64,000 bases of DNA from Tsukamurella paurometabola (lineage in GTDB: Bacteria; Actinomycetota; Actinomycetes; Mycobacteriales; Mycobacteriaceae): the NCBI RefSeq assembly GCF_900631615.1, contig NZ_LR131273.1, positions 1,550,001 through 1,614,000 of the forward strand, given 5' to 3'. Made by a program: the position numbers and the translations under genes. Of the stretch, positions 35,847-47,674 are shown one piece after another (the first letter of the stretch is position 1; each line of letters opens with the position of its first letter). The notes below the pieces were generated by a model, which saw only the letters and a list, made by a program, of their open reading frames with translations, searched no databases and was not told where the DNA came from.

Positions 35847-35894
35847 GCGCCCCACCCTATCGGCCCCGGGCGGTGACACCGGTCGACGGTGCCG

Positions 35895-36734
35895 TCAGGC
35901 CCCGCCGACGAACTGCAGCGGGTTCGCGTTCCACACGCCGTGGATCACCAGCAGCGGCCACATCACCCGGTACCGCAGCCACAGGACGCCGAGGAACAGC
36001 CCGCTCACGCCCTGGTTGGCGAGCACGTTCATCGTGTCCAGCGGCAGGTCGCCCGAGCCCTGGATCGAAACGTGCCAGGACGCCCAGACCACCGCCGAGA
36101 GCGCGACCGCCGCCCACGGCCCGAGCACCGCGTGCCAGCGGGTGAGCAGCCAGCGCCGGTAGAAGACCTCCTCGAGCAGCGCGTTCATCGCGAAGCCGGC
36201 GAGCAGCAGGAGCACCGCGTCGAGGAGCGGTACCCCGGCGAGGAAGTTCTCGCTCCGGTCGCTGAGCGCCAGGTACACCACCAGGTAGGCGATGACGGCG
36301 GGCACGGGCCTCCACCCGGGGCGGGAGGTCGGGTCGGGCCACCGGCGGCCCCACCGGCGGTCGAGGGCGAACACCGCCGCGGGTACCGCGAGCAGCAGCG
36401 CGAGCTTGAGCACGGTGTACGTCGGCTCCTCCGGGCCGAGGACGATCAGCCCGGCGGCGAAGGCGATGCCGCAGGCCAGCAGGATCCAGGCCTGGGGCCT
36501 CGGGTCGGGCGGCGCCTCCGCTCGGTCCGCCCCGTCCGCCGCGTTCCGGGCGGGCACGGCGAGCGCGACGAGCAGCCCCGCGACCACCGGCGCCCACGGC
36601 TGCCACCACGGGATCGTGTCCATCGAGTCCGCGGTGTACCGCAGGCCGCGGCCGGAGAGCGCGGCGACGAGCGACGAGATGGCGATCGCGCCGGTCCCGA
36701 GCGTCGCGACCGTCCACCCCGCCCACGTCCTCAC
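35895..36734 (-). CDS. CPBP-family intramembrane metalloprotease
   Basis: A 279-residue membrane protein with about seven helices and the CPBP (Rce1/Abi-like) motifs. These are EEVFYRRW near residue 190 (EExxxR), WASWHV with a His, and HGVWN near the end with the other His. Such proteins cleave membrane substrates or act in bacteriocin immunity. It is a single gene, 48 bases upstream of the minus-strand GT87 gene. Role not predictable further. Confidence 0.85.
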   Translation of the reverse strand: MRTWAGWTVATLGTGAIAISSLVAALSGRGLRYTADSMDTIPWWQPWAPVVAGLLVALAVPARNAADGADRAEAPPDPRPQAWILLACGIAFAAGLIVLGPEEPTYTVLKLALLLAVPAAVFALDRRWGRRWPDPTSRPGWRPVPAVIAYLVVYLALSDRSENFLAGVPLLDAVLLLLAGFAMNALLEEVFYRRWLLTRWHAVLGPWAAVALSAVVWASWHVSIQGSGDLPLDTMNVLANQGVSGLFLGVLWLRYRVMWPLLVIHGVWNANPLQFVGGA

Positions 36735-36756
36735 GCCCCCACCGTACGGCGGCGTC

Positions 36757-36833
36757 CGTTCCGGAACCGGCCTCCAGAGCCGCGACGCCGGGAGTACTTC
36801 GCCGTGGCCTCGCCGGAGCCCGGTTCCGGAACG
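36757..36833 (-). terminator. inverted repeat after aldehyde dehydrogenase gene
   Basis: A perfect 14-base inverted repeat (36757-36770 and 36820-36833), each arm containing GTTCCGGAAC, is separated by 49 bases. It begins four bases beyond the dehydrogenase stop. The wide loop makes it an imperfect terminator candidate; paired binding sites for a dimeric protein are the alternative. Confidence 0.4.
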
Positions 36834-36836
36834 GGA

Positions 36837-40152
<3,316 letters not shown>

Positions 40153-40305
40153 GGCCGGACCGCCCGCCGCGGGCTGCGGCGCCGTGGTCGCGGCGTGCGG
40201 CACCATGGGGATCGGCACGTCGTCCGGATCCGCGGGTTCCGAGCCGTCGTCTCCGGAGCGTGCGAGAGCAGTCACCCGGTGTCGACGGAGGGAATCGCGG
40301 AACCG

Positions 40306-40800
40306 ATGAGCGGGTCGAGGCCGAACACCGCCCGCGCGGGCTTCATCGTGGCAGCTGTGGCGGGCGCGATCCACGCCCTGTTCAGCGTGTACTGGGGGCT
40401 GGGCGGCGAGGTGCTGCTCGCCACCGTCGGCGACATCGCCGACGGATTCGAGGGGCGCGGCTGGCTGCTCGTGCTCATCGGGTTCGCCAAGGGCGCCGCC
40501 GCCCTCGTCCCCCTCGTCCTCTTCCTGTGGTACCGCCCGATTCCCGGGGCGCTGCGGGGTGCGATGTGGGCGGGCGCAGCGGTTCTCGTCCTCTGGGGCG
40601 GCGTCAACACGGCGACGTCCGCGCTGCTCGCCGTCGGAGTCCTGCCCACGCCGGAGACGTACGACCGCACGGCGACCCTCGGTCACGCGCTCGTGTGGGA
40701 TCCGCTGTTCCTGGCGTGGGGTCTGGCGCTCGGCGCCGGGCTGCGCGCCTCCCGCGGCGGCGGTCACCGAGAGCCGGGTACGACCAGACCGGTCTCGTAG
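40306..40800 (+). CDS. DUF3995 small membrane protein
   Basis: A 164-residue protein with four membrane segments and the DUF3995 pattern HALFSVYWGLGGE in the first helix. The ATG at 40306 begins next to the first helix; a GTG at 40279 is an alternative with no better ribosome site. The last 37 bases overlap the convergent response-regulator gene. Function unknown. It is separated by 153 bases from the hydratase gene; that gap holds no recognisable element. Confidence 0.7.
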   Translation: MSGSRPNTARAGFIVAAVAGAIHALFSVYWGLGGEVLLATVGDIADGFEGRGWLLVLIGFAKGAAALVPLVLFLWYRPIPGALRGAMWAGAAVLVLWGGVNTATSALLAVGVLPTPETYDRTATLGHALVWDPLFLAWGLALGAGLRASRGGGHREPGTTRPVS

Positions 40801-41432
40801 GCGGCGATCGCCAGCTGCGTGCGACTGCGCACGCCGAGTTTGGCCAGAAGTCGTGAGATGTGGGTCTTCACCGTCGTGACACTGATGAACAGGGCGGCGC
40901 CTATCTCGTCGTTATTCTGACCCGCGGCGATCGCGCGGAGCACGTCGCACTCGCGCCGGGTCAGGCCGTCCAGGCGGTCGTGCGGCACGCGCACCTCGGG
41001 GCTGCGGGCGACGAATTCGCCGATGAGCCGGCGGGTCACGGACGGGCTCAGGAGTGCGTCGCCCGCGGCGACGGTCCGGATCGCCTCGATCAGGCGCTCG
41101 GGGGCGGTGTCCTTGAGTACGAAACCGGCTGCGCCGGAGCGCAGCGCAGCGAACACGACCTCGTCGTCGTCGAACGTGGTCACGATCAGGACCTTGGCCC
41201 GGAGCCCCCGCGCCACGAGATGCGCGGTGGCCTCCGTCCCGTTCATCACCGGCATCTGCACGTCCATGAGCACCACGTCCGGATCCGCCTGCTGGGCGAC
41301 GCGCAGGGCTTCGTCTCCCGTGGCCGCTTCGCCGACCGTCTCCACGCCGGGCGACGCCTGGATGAGTGCGCGGAGACCGGCCCGGACGAGGGCCTCGTCG
41401 TCGGCGATCAGGACGCGAATCGGCTCGCTCAC
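40764..41432 (-). CDS. NarL-family response regulator
   Basis: A 222-residue protein with a receiver domain (acidic pocket DDE at 11-13, phospho-acceptor Asp57 in VLMDVQMP, and Thr/Lys switch residues) and a C-terminal LuxR-type helix-turn-helix (LTRRECDVLRAIAAGQ; TVKTHISRLLAKLG). It is coupled by ATGA overlap to the sensor kinase upstream and forms a complete two-component system with it. The likely targets are the divergent membrane-protein genes beyond the kinase. Confidence 0.92.
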   Translation of the reverse strand: MSEPIRVLIADDEALVRAGLRALIQASPGVETVGEAATGDEALRVAQQADPDVVLMDVQMPVMNGTEATAHLVARGLRAKVLIVTTFDDDEVVFAALRSGAAGFVLKDTAPERLIEAIRTVAAGDALLSPSVTRRLIGEFVARSPEVRVPHDRLDGLTRRECDVLRAIAAGQNNDEIGAALFISVTTVKTHISRLLAKLGVRSRTQLAIAAYETGLVVPGSR

Positions 41433-42553
41433 GACGGGATCACCGCCTCGATCCGGTATCCGCCGTCGATGTTCCCCGCCGTCAGGGCGCCGCCGTGCGT
41501 CGCGACCCGCTCCCGCATGCCGGTCAGCCCCAGCCCCGGCGCGGTCCCGTCCCCGGTCCCGGCGCCGTCGTCGGTGATCCGGACGGTGAGTTCTCCACGC
41601 ACCACGGCGATCTCGACGTTCACGTTGGCGGCCCGGGAGTGCCGTACCGCGTTGGTCAGCGCTTCCTGGACGATCCGGTAGACGGTCGTCTGCACCTGCG
41701 GATCGACCTCCGTGTGATCGGTACGGTCGTCCAGGGAGACCCGCAGAGCGCCGGGCCAGTGCGTGGCGACCAGCGGTTCCAGATCCGATAACCGCGGGCA
41801 GAGCGGGGGAGAGGCGTCGCGGATCGTGCCGAGCACGCGCCGCACGTCATCGAGCGACCGGCGGCTCGACTCCTCGATGGTGCTGAGCGCCGTGCGCGCC
41901 TCGTCCGGATCGTGGTCGATCACCATCCGCGCGACGCCGCTGCGGAGGGCGATCATGCTGAGGCTGTGGGAGACGACGTCGTGGATCTCCCGCGACACCC
42001 GGAGCCGTTCCTCCGCCCGGATGCGTGCCTCCTTCTGCGCCTCGATCTCGAGCTGTTCGGCGAGGTGACGGCTGCGATGACTGCCCTCCCGGCCGAGCAG
42101 CGTGCCGAGGAGCCACGCGGGGATCGCGATGATCAGCTGGACGGCGTCCTGGTCGTGCTCGCTGTAGGTGGTCCACACCGCGAACCCGACCGCGGAGACG
42201 CCGATCGCCGCCACCGCGCACACGATGAGCGATGCACGCCAGGGCAGCCGGTAGGCGGCCCACCCCACGGCGATGCCGAAGGCCGGGCCCGCGTTGCTCA
42301 CCAGCCAGGTGAACCGGAGGTCCGCGAGCTCGGCGAGGATGAGGACGGCCGAGACGCAGCCGAGCGCGAGGACGGGGAATCGCCTGCACAAGACAGTGGG
42401 CGCGATCGCGGCGGCGCCGACGAGGCCCGCCGCCCAGGCCGAGGACTCCGTGGGCGAACGCGCGATCTCCGGGCCGGTGCACCAGGCGAAACAGATCACC
42501 GCCACCGTGCTGTCCACCAGCCATGCTCGACGAGTACCCACTTCAACCACCAT
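41429..42553 (-). CDS. NarL-type sensor histidine kinase
   Basis: A 374-residue kinase with five to six membrane helices in the first 150 residues, then a short coiled coil. The HisKA_3 motif VSREIHDVVSHSLSM carries His191, and a HATPase domain (ITDDGAGTGD; GLGLTGMRERV) completes it. No extracytoplasmic sensing domain is visible, as in kinases that sense envelope stress or are controlled by a partner membrane protein. It is coupled to the response regulator and divergent from the large membrane-protein gene. Confidence 0.9.
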   Translation of the reverse strand: MVVEVGTRRAWLVDSTVAVICFAWCTGPEIARSPTESSAWAAGLVGAAAIAPTVLCRRFPVLALGCVSAVLILAELADLRFTWLVSNAGPAFGIAVGWAAYRLPWRASLIVCAVAAIGVSAVGFAVWTTYSEHDQDAVQLIIAIPAWLLGTLLGREGSHRSRHLAEQLEIEAQKEARIRAEERLRVSREIHDVVSHSLSMIALRSGVARMVIDHDPDEARTALSTIEESSRRSLDDVRRVLGTIRDASPPLCPRLSDLEPLVATHWPGALRVSLDDRTDHTEVDPQVQTTVYRIVQEALTNAVRHSRAANVNVEIAVVRGELTVRITDDGAGTGDGTAPGLGLTGMRERVATHGGALTAGNIDGGYRIEAVIPS

Positions 42554-42763
42554 AGAACCGGGTCGCGATCGGAGAACCCGACCTGCGAACGATCCGCGGG
42601 TCCTCCTTCCGGACTACCCGACTGTCGCACATTCCGCTCCGGACGACGGTGACTCGGGCCCGCGGGAGGATGCGCCCGTGACGCCGACGTTGAATCCTGG
42701 GGGCATGCTGGAGCAATGCCGACGGTCCCCGTGGACCATCGCGGCGATCGCGGGGAGGGCGCG

Positions 42764-44299
42764 GTGACGTGCGCGGGGCCCGACAGCGCGTCCGTCCCGG
42801 TGACCGGCGCGCGGAGGCGGCGTCTGCACACGGCGGCGCCCGCGATGGTGCTCGTCGTCCTGGCCCCGATCGTCGGGGAGTTCTTCCTCGGCAACCTCAC
42901 CGTCGACAAGGCCCTGATCCTCCTGCTGTTCACCCCGCTGTACGGCGGCGGGGCGCTGCTCATCCGTGAGACCGTGCGCCGCACCCACCGCGGGTGGCCG
43001 TCCATGATCCTCCTGGCCGCGGCGTACGCGCTGATCGAGGAGGGGCCCGTCGACCAGCTCCTGTGGAACCCCGGATACAGCGGAGGTCATGACGCACTCG
43101 CGGGGGACGCGTACCTCCCGGTGCCGGGCACGAACGTGTCCATCGTGCAGGCGGTGCTCTCGCTCCACGTCATCTGGAGCATCTGCGTCCCGATCGCGCT
43201 GGTCGAGTCGTTCTTCCCGGATCGCCGGACGGTCCCCTGGCTCTCGCGCGCGGGGTGGTCCGGCGCCGCGCTGCTCTTCGGTGCCGGCGTCGCGATCGGT
43301 TTCGTCGGTACCCGTGCCGAAGACCCGTTCCGCGCTACGCCGCTGCAACACGCGCTGTCGATCGTGGTCATCGTCGGTCTCATCGTGCTCGCGTTCGTCG
43401 TCCCGACGGGGCTGCGGGCGGTGGATCGGCGGGCGCCGCGGCCCTGGCTCGTCGGAGTCACGACGCTTCTGCTGACCAGCGCGATGCTGACGCTCGTGAT
43501 GTTCTGGCCGACGCGGTGGTCCCAGTGGATCAGCGTGGCGGCCTGGGTCCTCGCCGCGGGGGCGCTGGCGACCGGGCTCCGGTACTGGTCGCGTTGTCGC
43601 GGGTGGGGTGACTCCCACCGCCTCGCCGCCGCCGCGGGCGCGTTGGCCACGTACACCTGGATCGCCTTCCCGCACCGGCCCGTCGGCGGTGGCGGCCCCG
43701 TCGTCGACCTCGCCGGCAACGCCGTGTGCGCACTGGCGGCCGCGGCGCTCGTCGTCGGCGGTGCCCGCCGGATCGCTCGGGCCGAGCCTCCGCCCGGTCC
43801 CCGCGGTGCGGAGGCCCGCGGGCGCGGTCGACGGTCCGCCGCGTCCCCGCCGCCGCGCGCGTGGCGCTGGATGATCCCGCCGGTCGTCGCCACCGTGACC
43901 GTCGTGGTCGTGGTCTTCGCGGCGTCCGTGCTGCAGCACGACGACCTCCTGGCGCAGGCGCGGGCCGAGGACCCCGCGGCCCCGCACGCCGCGCTGGTGG
44001 CGCAGCTGTGGAGTCGACTGCTCTTCGGGATCCTGCTCGCGGTGAGCTGGCCGCTCTGCCTCCAGCGTCTCGCGCGGGGAAGCACCGCGGTCTACCGGCG
44101 CTGCCGGCGGGTCGCCGTGGCCGCCGCGATCGTCCTGCTCGCGGCGGCGGCCCTCGCGGCGGGTCCCTCGTGGCTTCGACTCGCGCACGTCGTGCTGGCG
44201 GTGTGCGAGGTCGGGATCTTCGCCGCCGCCATGCATCCCGCGATGCGCGCCTGGTACGCGACATCGAAGCGCCCGGCGACCCGAGCCGAGGACACCTGA
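42764..44299 (+). CDS. large polytopic membrane protein of unknown function
   Basis: A 511-residue protein with about twelve hydrophobic segments in two blocks, separated by an Arg/Gly-rich cytoplasmic stretch (PRGAEARGRGRRSAASPPP). The first block carries LIRETVRRTHRGW and LIEEGPVDQLLWNPG, recalling acidic active-site motifs of membrane proteases without matching one exactly. GTG 42764 is preferred because GGGAGG lies six bases upstream; an ATG 16 codons earlier has a poorly spaced site. It is divergent from the two-component system and followed by a secreted protein gene. Not recognised. Confidence 0.6.
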   Translation: MTCAGPDSASVPVTGARRRRLHTAAPAMVLVVLAPIVGEFFLGNLTVDKALILLLFTPLYGGGALLIRETVRRTHRGWPSMILLAAAYALIEEGPVDQLLWNPGYSGGHDALAGDAYLPVPGTNVSIVQAVLSLHVIWSICVPIALVESFFPDRRTVPWLSRAGWSGAALLFGAGVAIGFVGTRAEDPFRATPLQHALSIVVIVGLIVLAFVVPTGLRAVDRRAPRPWLVGVTTLLLTSAMLTLVMFWPTRWSQWISVAAWVLAAGALATGLRYWSRCRGWGDSHRLAAAAGALATYTWIAFPHRPVGGGGPVVDLAGNAVCALAAAALVVGGARRIARAEPPPGPRGAEARGRGRRSAASPPPRAWRWMIPPVVATVTVVVVVFAASVLQHDDLLAQARAEDPAAPHAALVAQLWSRLLFGILLAVSWPLCLQRLARGSTAVYRRCRRVAVAAAIVLLAAAALAAGPSWLRLAHVVLAVCEVGIFAAAMHPAMRAWYATSKRPATRAEDT

Positions 44300-44340
44300 C
44301 CCACGAATGTTCCGACCCGACCACGACAGAAAGGACGACA

Positions 44341-44787
44341 GTGCATACCACCTCCCTCCGAATCACCGGCATCCTCTGCGGCGCGGCGGCCCTCATGGCG
44401 GTCGGCGCGCCGGCGTCGGCGACGCCGCCGACCCCGGGCGACTCCCACGACGTGGTCGTCTGCAGGGCGCCGAACATCGAGGTCTCAGCGGGGAACCGGA
44501 CCGTGCCCGCGGGAACCGTCGCGATCAAGGTCTGGCAGGACCTCGGCCCCCTGTACGTCGGGGTCGTGATGCCGACGACGGTGTCCGTCGACTGGGAGAA
44601 CCTCCGTACCGGTGCCCACGGTCACCTCGACGGCTCCGCCAACAACGTCGTCGAGCTCACCGCGCGCACCGGATCCGGGCCGGTGCGGATCACCGGCCGC
44701 GCCGAGTCCAGGACGAAGACGCCCGGCCCCATCGGGATTCCGATCACGCCGAACGGCCGGTGCGACGGGCGGTTCACGGTGGCCTGA
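44341..44787 (+). CDS. small secreted protein of unknown function
   Basis: A 148-residue protein with a classical signal peptide (basic start, hydrophobic LRITGILCGAAALMAVGA, cleavage near ASA-TPP). The mature part is about 120 residues, beta-rich, with two Cys (VVCRAP and GRCDGRF) that could form a disulphide. GTG 44341 follows AGAAAGGA. It lies 41 bases after the membrane-protein gene and is probably co-transcribed. No family recognised. Confidence 0.65.
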   Translation: MHTTSLRITGILCGAAALMAVGAPASATPPTPGDSHDVVVCRAPNIEVSAGNRTVPAGTVAIKVWQDLGPLYVGVVMPTTVSVDWENLRTGAHGHLDGSANNVVELTARTGSGPVRITGRAESRTKTPGPIGIPITPNGRCDGRFTVA

Positions 44788-44854
44788 TGAGCGTGGTGTG
44801 ATCTACGGCTCGCCGGCGCCGGAGGAGTTGCCGGCCGGAGAGGGAACACTCTAG

Positions 44855-44884
44855 ATTCACCATCATTAATTCATGATGTCGAAT
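44855..44884 (+). promoter_or_regulatory. 30-bp imperfect palindrome before DUF805 gene
   Basis: The arms ATTC..CATCAT and ATGATG..GAAT flank TAATTC, giving a 30-base near-palindrome in an AT-rich patch 12 bases upstream of the ATG. It overlaps the likely promoter or leader, so it is a strong operator candidate. No cognate regulator is identifiable. Confidence 0.45.
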
Positions 44885-44895
44885 GGGGTGTAGGG

Positions 44896-45360
44896 ATGAC
44901 TGAGCAGTTCGCGGTGGACCGGAATCCGGAGGACCTGACGGTCCCGCTGCGCGGCGCGACCTTCGGCGAGGCGGTGCAGCGCTTCTTCCGCCTGTACTTC
45001 GTCGCCGACGGGCGCGCGTCGAGGAGTGAGTACTGGTGGGCGGTGCTCCTCGTGGCGCTGGTAGCGCTCGTCGTCGGGGCGACGGCGGGGGCCGGGTCGG
45101 CCGTCGGTGACGGCGCTGGTGCGGTGGTGATCCTCGTGCTGGCGGTCATTCTCGGGCTCGGCCTGCTCGTCGTCTGCTTCGGCACGATCGCCCTGACCAT
45201 CCGGCGCCTGCACGACGCGAATCAGTCGGGGTGGTGGTACCTGCCACTGTTTATCGTGAATCTGATTCCGGTGATCGGGATCGTCAGCGTCGTGGGCGCG
45301 GTCGTGATCGGCCTGCTGAAGAGCGACCCCGCCGGCGCCCGCTTCGACGTGCAGCCGTGA
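44896..45360 (+). CDS. DUF805 membrane protein
   Basis: A 154-residue protein of the DUF805 family. It has the typical start of a cytoplasmic segment (QRFFRLYFVADGRASRSEYW), then three to four membrane helices, the RRLHDANQSGWWY signature, and a short tail. ATG 44896 follows GTAGGG. The family is found near membrane stress genes; function is unknown. A strong hairpin follows. Confidence 0.85.
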   Translation: MTEQFAVDRNPEDLTVPLRGATFGEAVQRFFRLYFVADGRASRSEYWWAVLLVALVALVVGATAGAGSAVGDGAGAVVILVLAVILGLGLLVVCFGTIALTIRRLHDANQSGWWYLPLFIVNLIPVIGIVSVVGAVVIGLLKSDPAGARFDVQP

Positions 45361-45404
45361 TCCCGGTCGACCGACGGACCGGCTGCCCCGACGCACCGGA
45401 GAAG

Positions 45405-45446
45405 TGAGAGGTCCGGCACCGCCCTCGGGTGGTGCCGGACCTCTCA
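45405..45446. terminator. bidirectional hairpin terminator
   Basis: A perfect 16-bp stem (45405-45420 with 45431-45446) and a ten-base loop lie between the convergent DUF805 and fadB genes. It can terminate both transcripts. Confidence 0.8.
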
Positions 45447-45469
45447 GTCGTGCCGCGGTTCAGTGATTC

Positions 45470-47641
45470 CTACTCGTAGGTCTCGCCGGCCTCGGCCTTG
45501 GCGACCAGGGAGGCGGGCGGGGTGAACTGCTCGCCGTACTTGGTCAGCTCCTGCGCGCGGGCGACGAAGGCCTTGGGGCCGACGGTGCCGTCCGGCGCGG
45601 TGTAGCCGTTGATGAACTGCAGCACGCCGCCGGTCCACGCGGGGAAGCCGATGCCGAAGATCGAGCCGATGTTGGCGTCGGCGACGGAGTCCATGACGCC
45701 CTCGTCGAAGCAGCGGATGGTCTCCAGCGACTCGGCGAACAGCATCCGGTCGATCATGTCCTGCAGCGGGATGTCGTTGCCGCTGGGGAACAGATCCTTC
45801 AGGCCGGGCCACAGGCCGGTGCGCTTGCCGTCGACGTAGTCGTAGAAGCCGGCGCCGTCCTTGCGGCCGGTGCGGCCCGCGTCGACCATCGCGTCGACCA
45901 CGGCGTCGCTGCCGTGTGCGGGCAGCGGGTTGCCGGCGGCCTCGGCGGCGGCGCGGGTCTCCTTGCGGATCTTCTGCGGCAGGGTCAGGGTCAGCTCGTC
46001 CATGAGCTGCAGCGGGGCGGCGGGGTAACCGGCCTGCTGGCCTGCCTGCTCGATCAGGACGGGGTTCACGCCCTCGCCCACGGCCGCGATGGCCTCGTTG
46101 ACGAAGGTGCCGATCACGCGGGAGGTGAAGAAGCCGCGCGAGTCGTTGACCACGATCGGGGTCTTCTTGATCTGCAGCGTGTAGTCGATGACCTTGGCCA
46201 GCACCGCATCCGAGGTCTTGGCGCCGCGGATGATCTCCACCAGCGGCATCTTGTCGACGGGCGAGAAGAAGTGGATGCCGATGAAGTCCTCGGAGCGCTT
46301 CACGCCCTCCGCGAGGATGGTGATCGGCAGGGTGGAGGTGTTGGAGCCGAGGATGGCGTCGGGTTCGACGATGTCCTCGATCTCCTGGAAGACCTTGTGC
46401 TTGACCTCGACCGACTCGAACGCGGCCTCGATGACGAGGTCCACACCCTTGAAGTCGGCGGCGTCGACCGTGGGCGTGATGCGGGCGAGCAGCTCCGCCG
46501 ACTTCTCAGCGGTGGTGCGGCCCTTGGCCAGAGCCTTCTCCTCGAGCTTCTCCGAGTACGCCTTGCCCTTCTGTGCCGCCTCGAGCGAGACGTCCTTGAG
46601 CACGACCTCGATGCCGGCCTTGGCGGAGACGTAGGCGATGGCCGCGCCCATCATGCCGGCGCCGATGACGCCGACCTTCTTGGCGGTGTACTTCTCGTAG
46701 CCCTCGGGCCGCGAGCCGCCGCCGTTGATGTGCTGCAGGTCGAAGAAGAACGCCTTGATCATGTTCTTCGACACCTGGCCGGTGGCGAGCGAGACGAAGT
46801 AGCGTCCCTCGATCACGCTGGCGGTGTCGAAGTCCACCATCGCACCCTCGACCGCGGCGGCCATGATGGCGCGGGGCGCGGGCATGGGAGCGCCCTTGAG
46901 CTGCTTGCGGAGGTTCGCGGGGAACGCGGGCAGGTTCGCGGCGATCGCCGGCGAGCTCGGGGAGCCACCGGGGATCTTGTAGCCCTTGACGTCCCACGGC
47001 TGCACGCCGCCCTCCGGATTGGCCTTGATCCACGCCTTCGCGGCCGGGATCAGCTCCTCCACGGTGCCGACGACCTCGTGGATCAGGCCCACCTCCTTGG
47101 CCTTGGCGGGCTTCATCCGCGGGCCCTGGAGCAGCACGCCCATGAGCGCGCCCTGCAGGCCGAGCAGCCGCACGGTGCGGGTCACGCCGCCGCCGCCGGG
47201 GAGCAGGCCGAGGGTGACCTCGGGGAGGCCGATCTGCGAGCCGCGCGCGTCGGCGGCGATGCGATGGTGGGTGGCCAGGGCGATCTCGAGGCCGCCGCCC
47301 AGGGCGGCGCCGTTGATCGCCGCGACGACCGGCTTGCCGAGGGTCTCGAGGCGGCGCAGCTGCGCCTTCATCGACTCGACGTTGTCGAAGACCTGCTGCG
47401 CGTCGGCCTTGGTGGCCTGGCGGATCAGGGTCAGGTTGCCGCCGGCGAAGAAGGTCTTCTTCGCCGAGGTCAGCACGACACCCGTGATCGAGTCCTTCTC
47501 GGCCTCGAGGCGGTCGATGGTGGCCCCCATCGACGCGCGGTACAGGTCGTTCATGGTGTTCGCGGAGCTGGTCGGGTCGTCCATCGTCAGGGTGACGATG
47601 CCGTCGGCGTCCTGCTCCCAGCGGATCATGTTCTCAGCCAT
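45470..47641 (-). CDS. fadB: fatty-acid oxidation complex alpha subunit (hydratase / 3-hydroxyacyl-CoA dehydrogenase)
   Basis: A 723-residue multifunctional enzyme. The N-terminal crotonase domain (NGAALGGGLEIALA; GLPEVTLGLLPGGGG) hydrates 2-enoyl-CoA. The dehydrogenase domain follows, with the NAD site VGVIGAGMMGAAIAYV at about 328 and FIGIHFFSPVDKMPLVEI with the catalytic His. The C-terminal helical domain (DGAGFYDY, then FDEGVM) completes it. It corresponds to mycobacterial Rv0860. It is downstream of fadA by 33 bases, so both subunits of the trifunctional complex are co-expressed. Confidence 0.95.
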   Translation of the reverse strand: MAENMIRWEQDADGIVTLTMDDPTSSANTMNDLYRASMGATIDRLEAEKDSITGVVLTSAKKTFFAGGNLTLIRQATKADAQQVFDNVESMKAQLRRLETLGKPVVAAINGAALGGGLEIALATHHRIAADARGSQIGLPEVTLGLLPGGGGVTRTVRLLGLQGALMGVLLQGPRMKPAKAKEVGLIHEVVGTVEELIPAAKAWIKANPEGGVQPWDVKGYKIPGGSPSSPAIAANLPAFPANLRKQLKGAPMPAPRAIMAAAVEGAMVDFDTASVIEGRYFVSLATGQVSKNMIKAFFFDLQHINGGGSRPEGYEKYTAKKVGVIGAGMMGAAIAYVSAKAGIEVVLKDVSLEAAQKGKAYSEKLEEKALAKGRTTAEKSAELLARITPTVDAADFKGVDLVIEAAFESVEVKHKVFQEIEDIVEPDAILGSNTSTLPITILAEGVKRSEDFIGIHFFSPVDKMPLVEIIRGAKTSDAVLAKVIDYTLQIKKTPIVVNDSRGFFTSRVIGTFVNEAIAAVGEGVNPVLIEQAGQQAGYPAAPLQLMDELTLTLPQKIRKETRAAAEAAGNPLPAHGSDAVVDAMVDAGRTGRKDGAGFYDYVDGKRTGLWPGLKDLFPSGNDIPLQDMIDRMLFAESLETIRCFDEGVMDSVADANIGSIFGIGFPAWTGGVLQFINGYTAPDGTVGPKAFVARAQELTKYGEQFTPPASLVAKAEAGETYE

Positions 47642-47674
47642 GTCAGTTGTTGTCTCCGTAGTCTTTCCGGCCGG

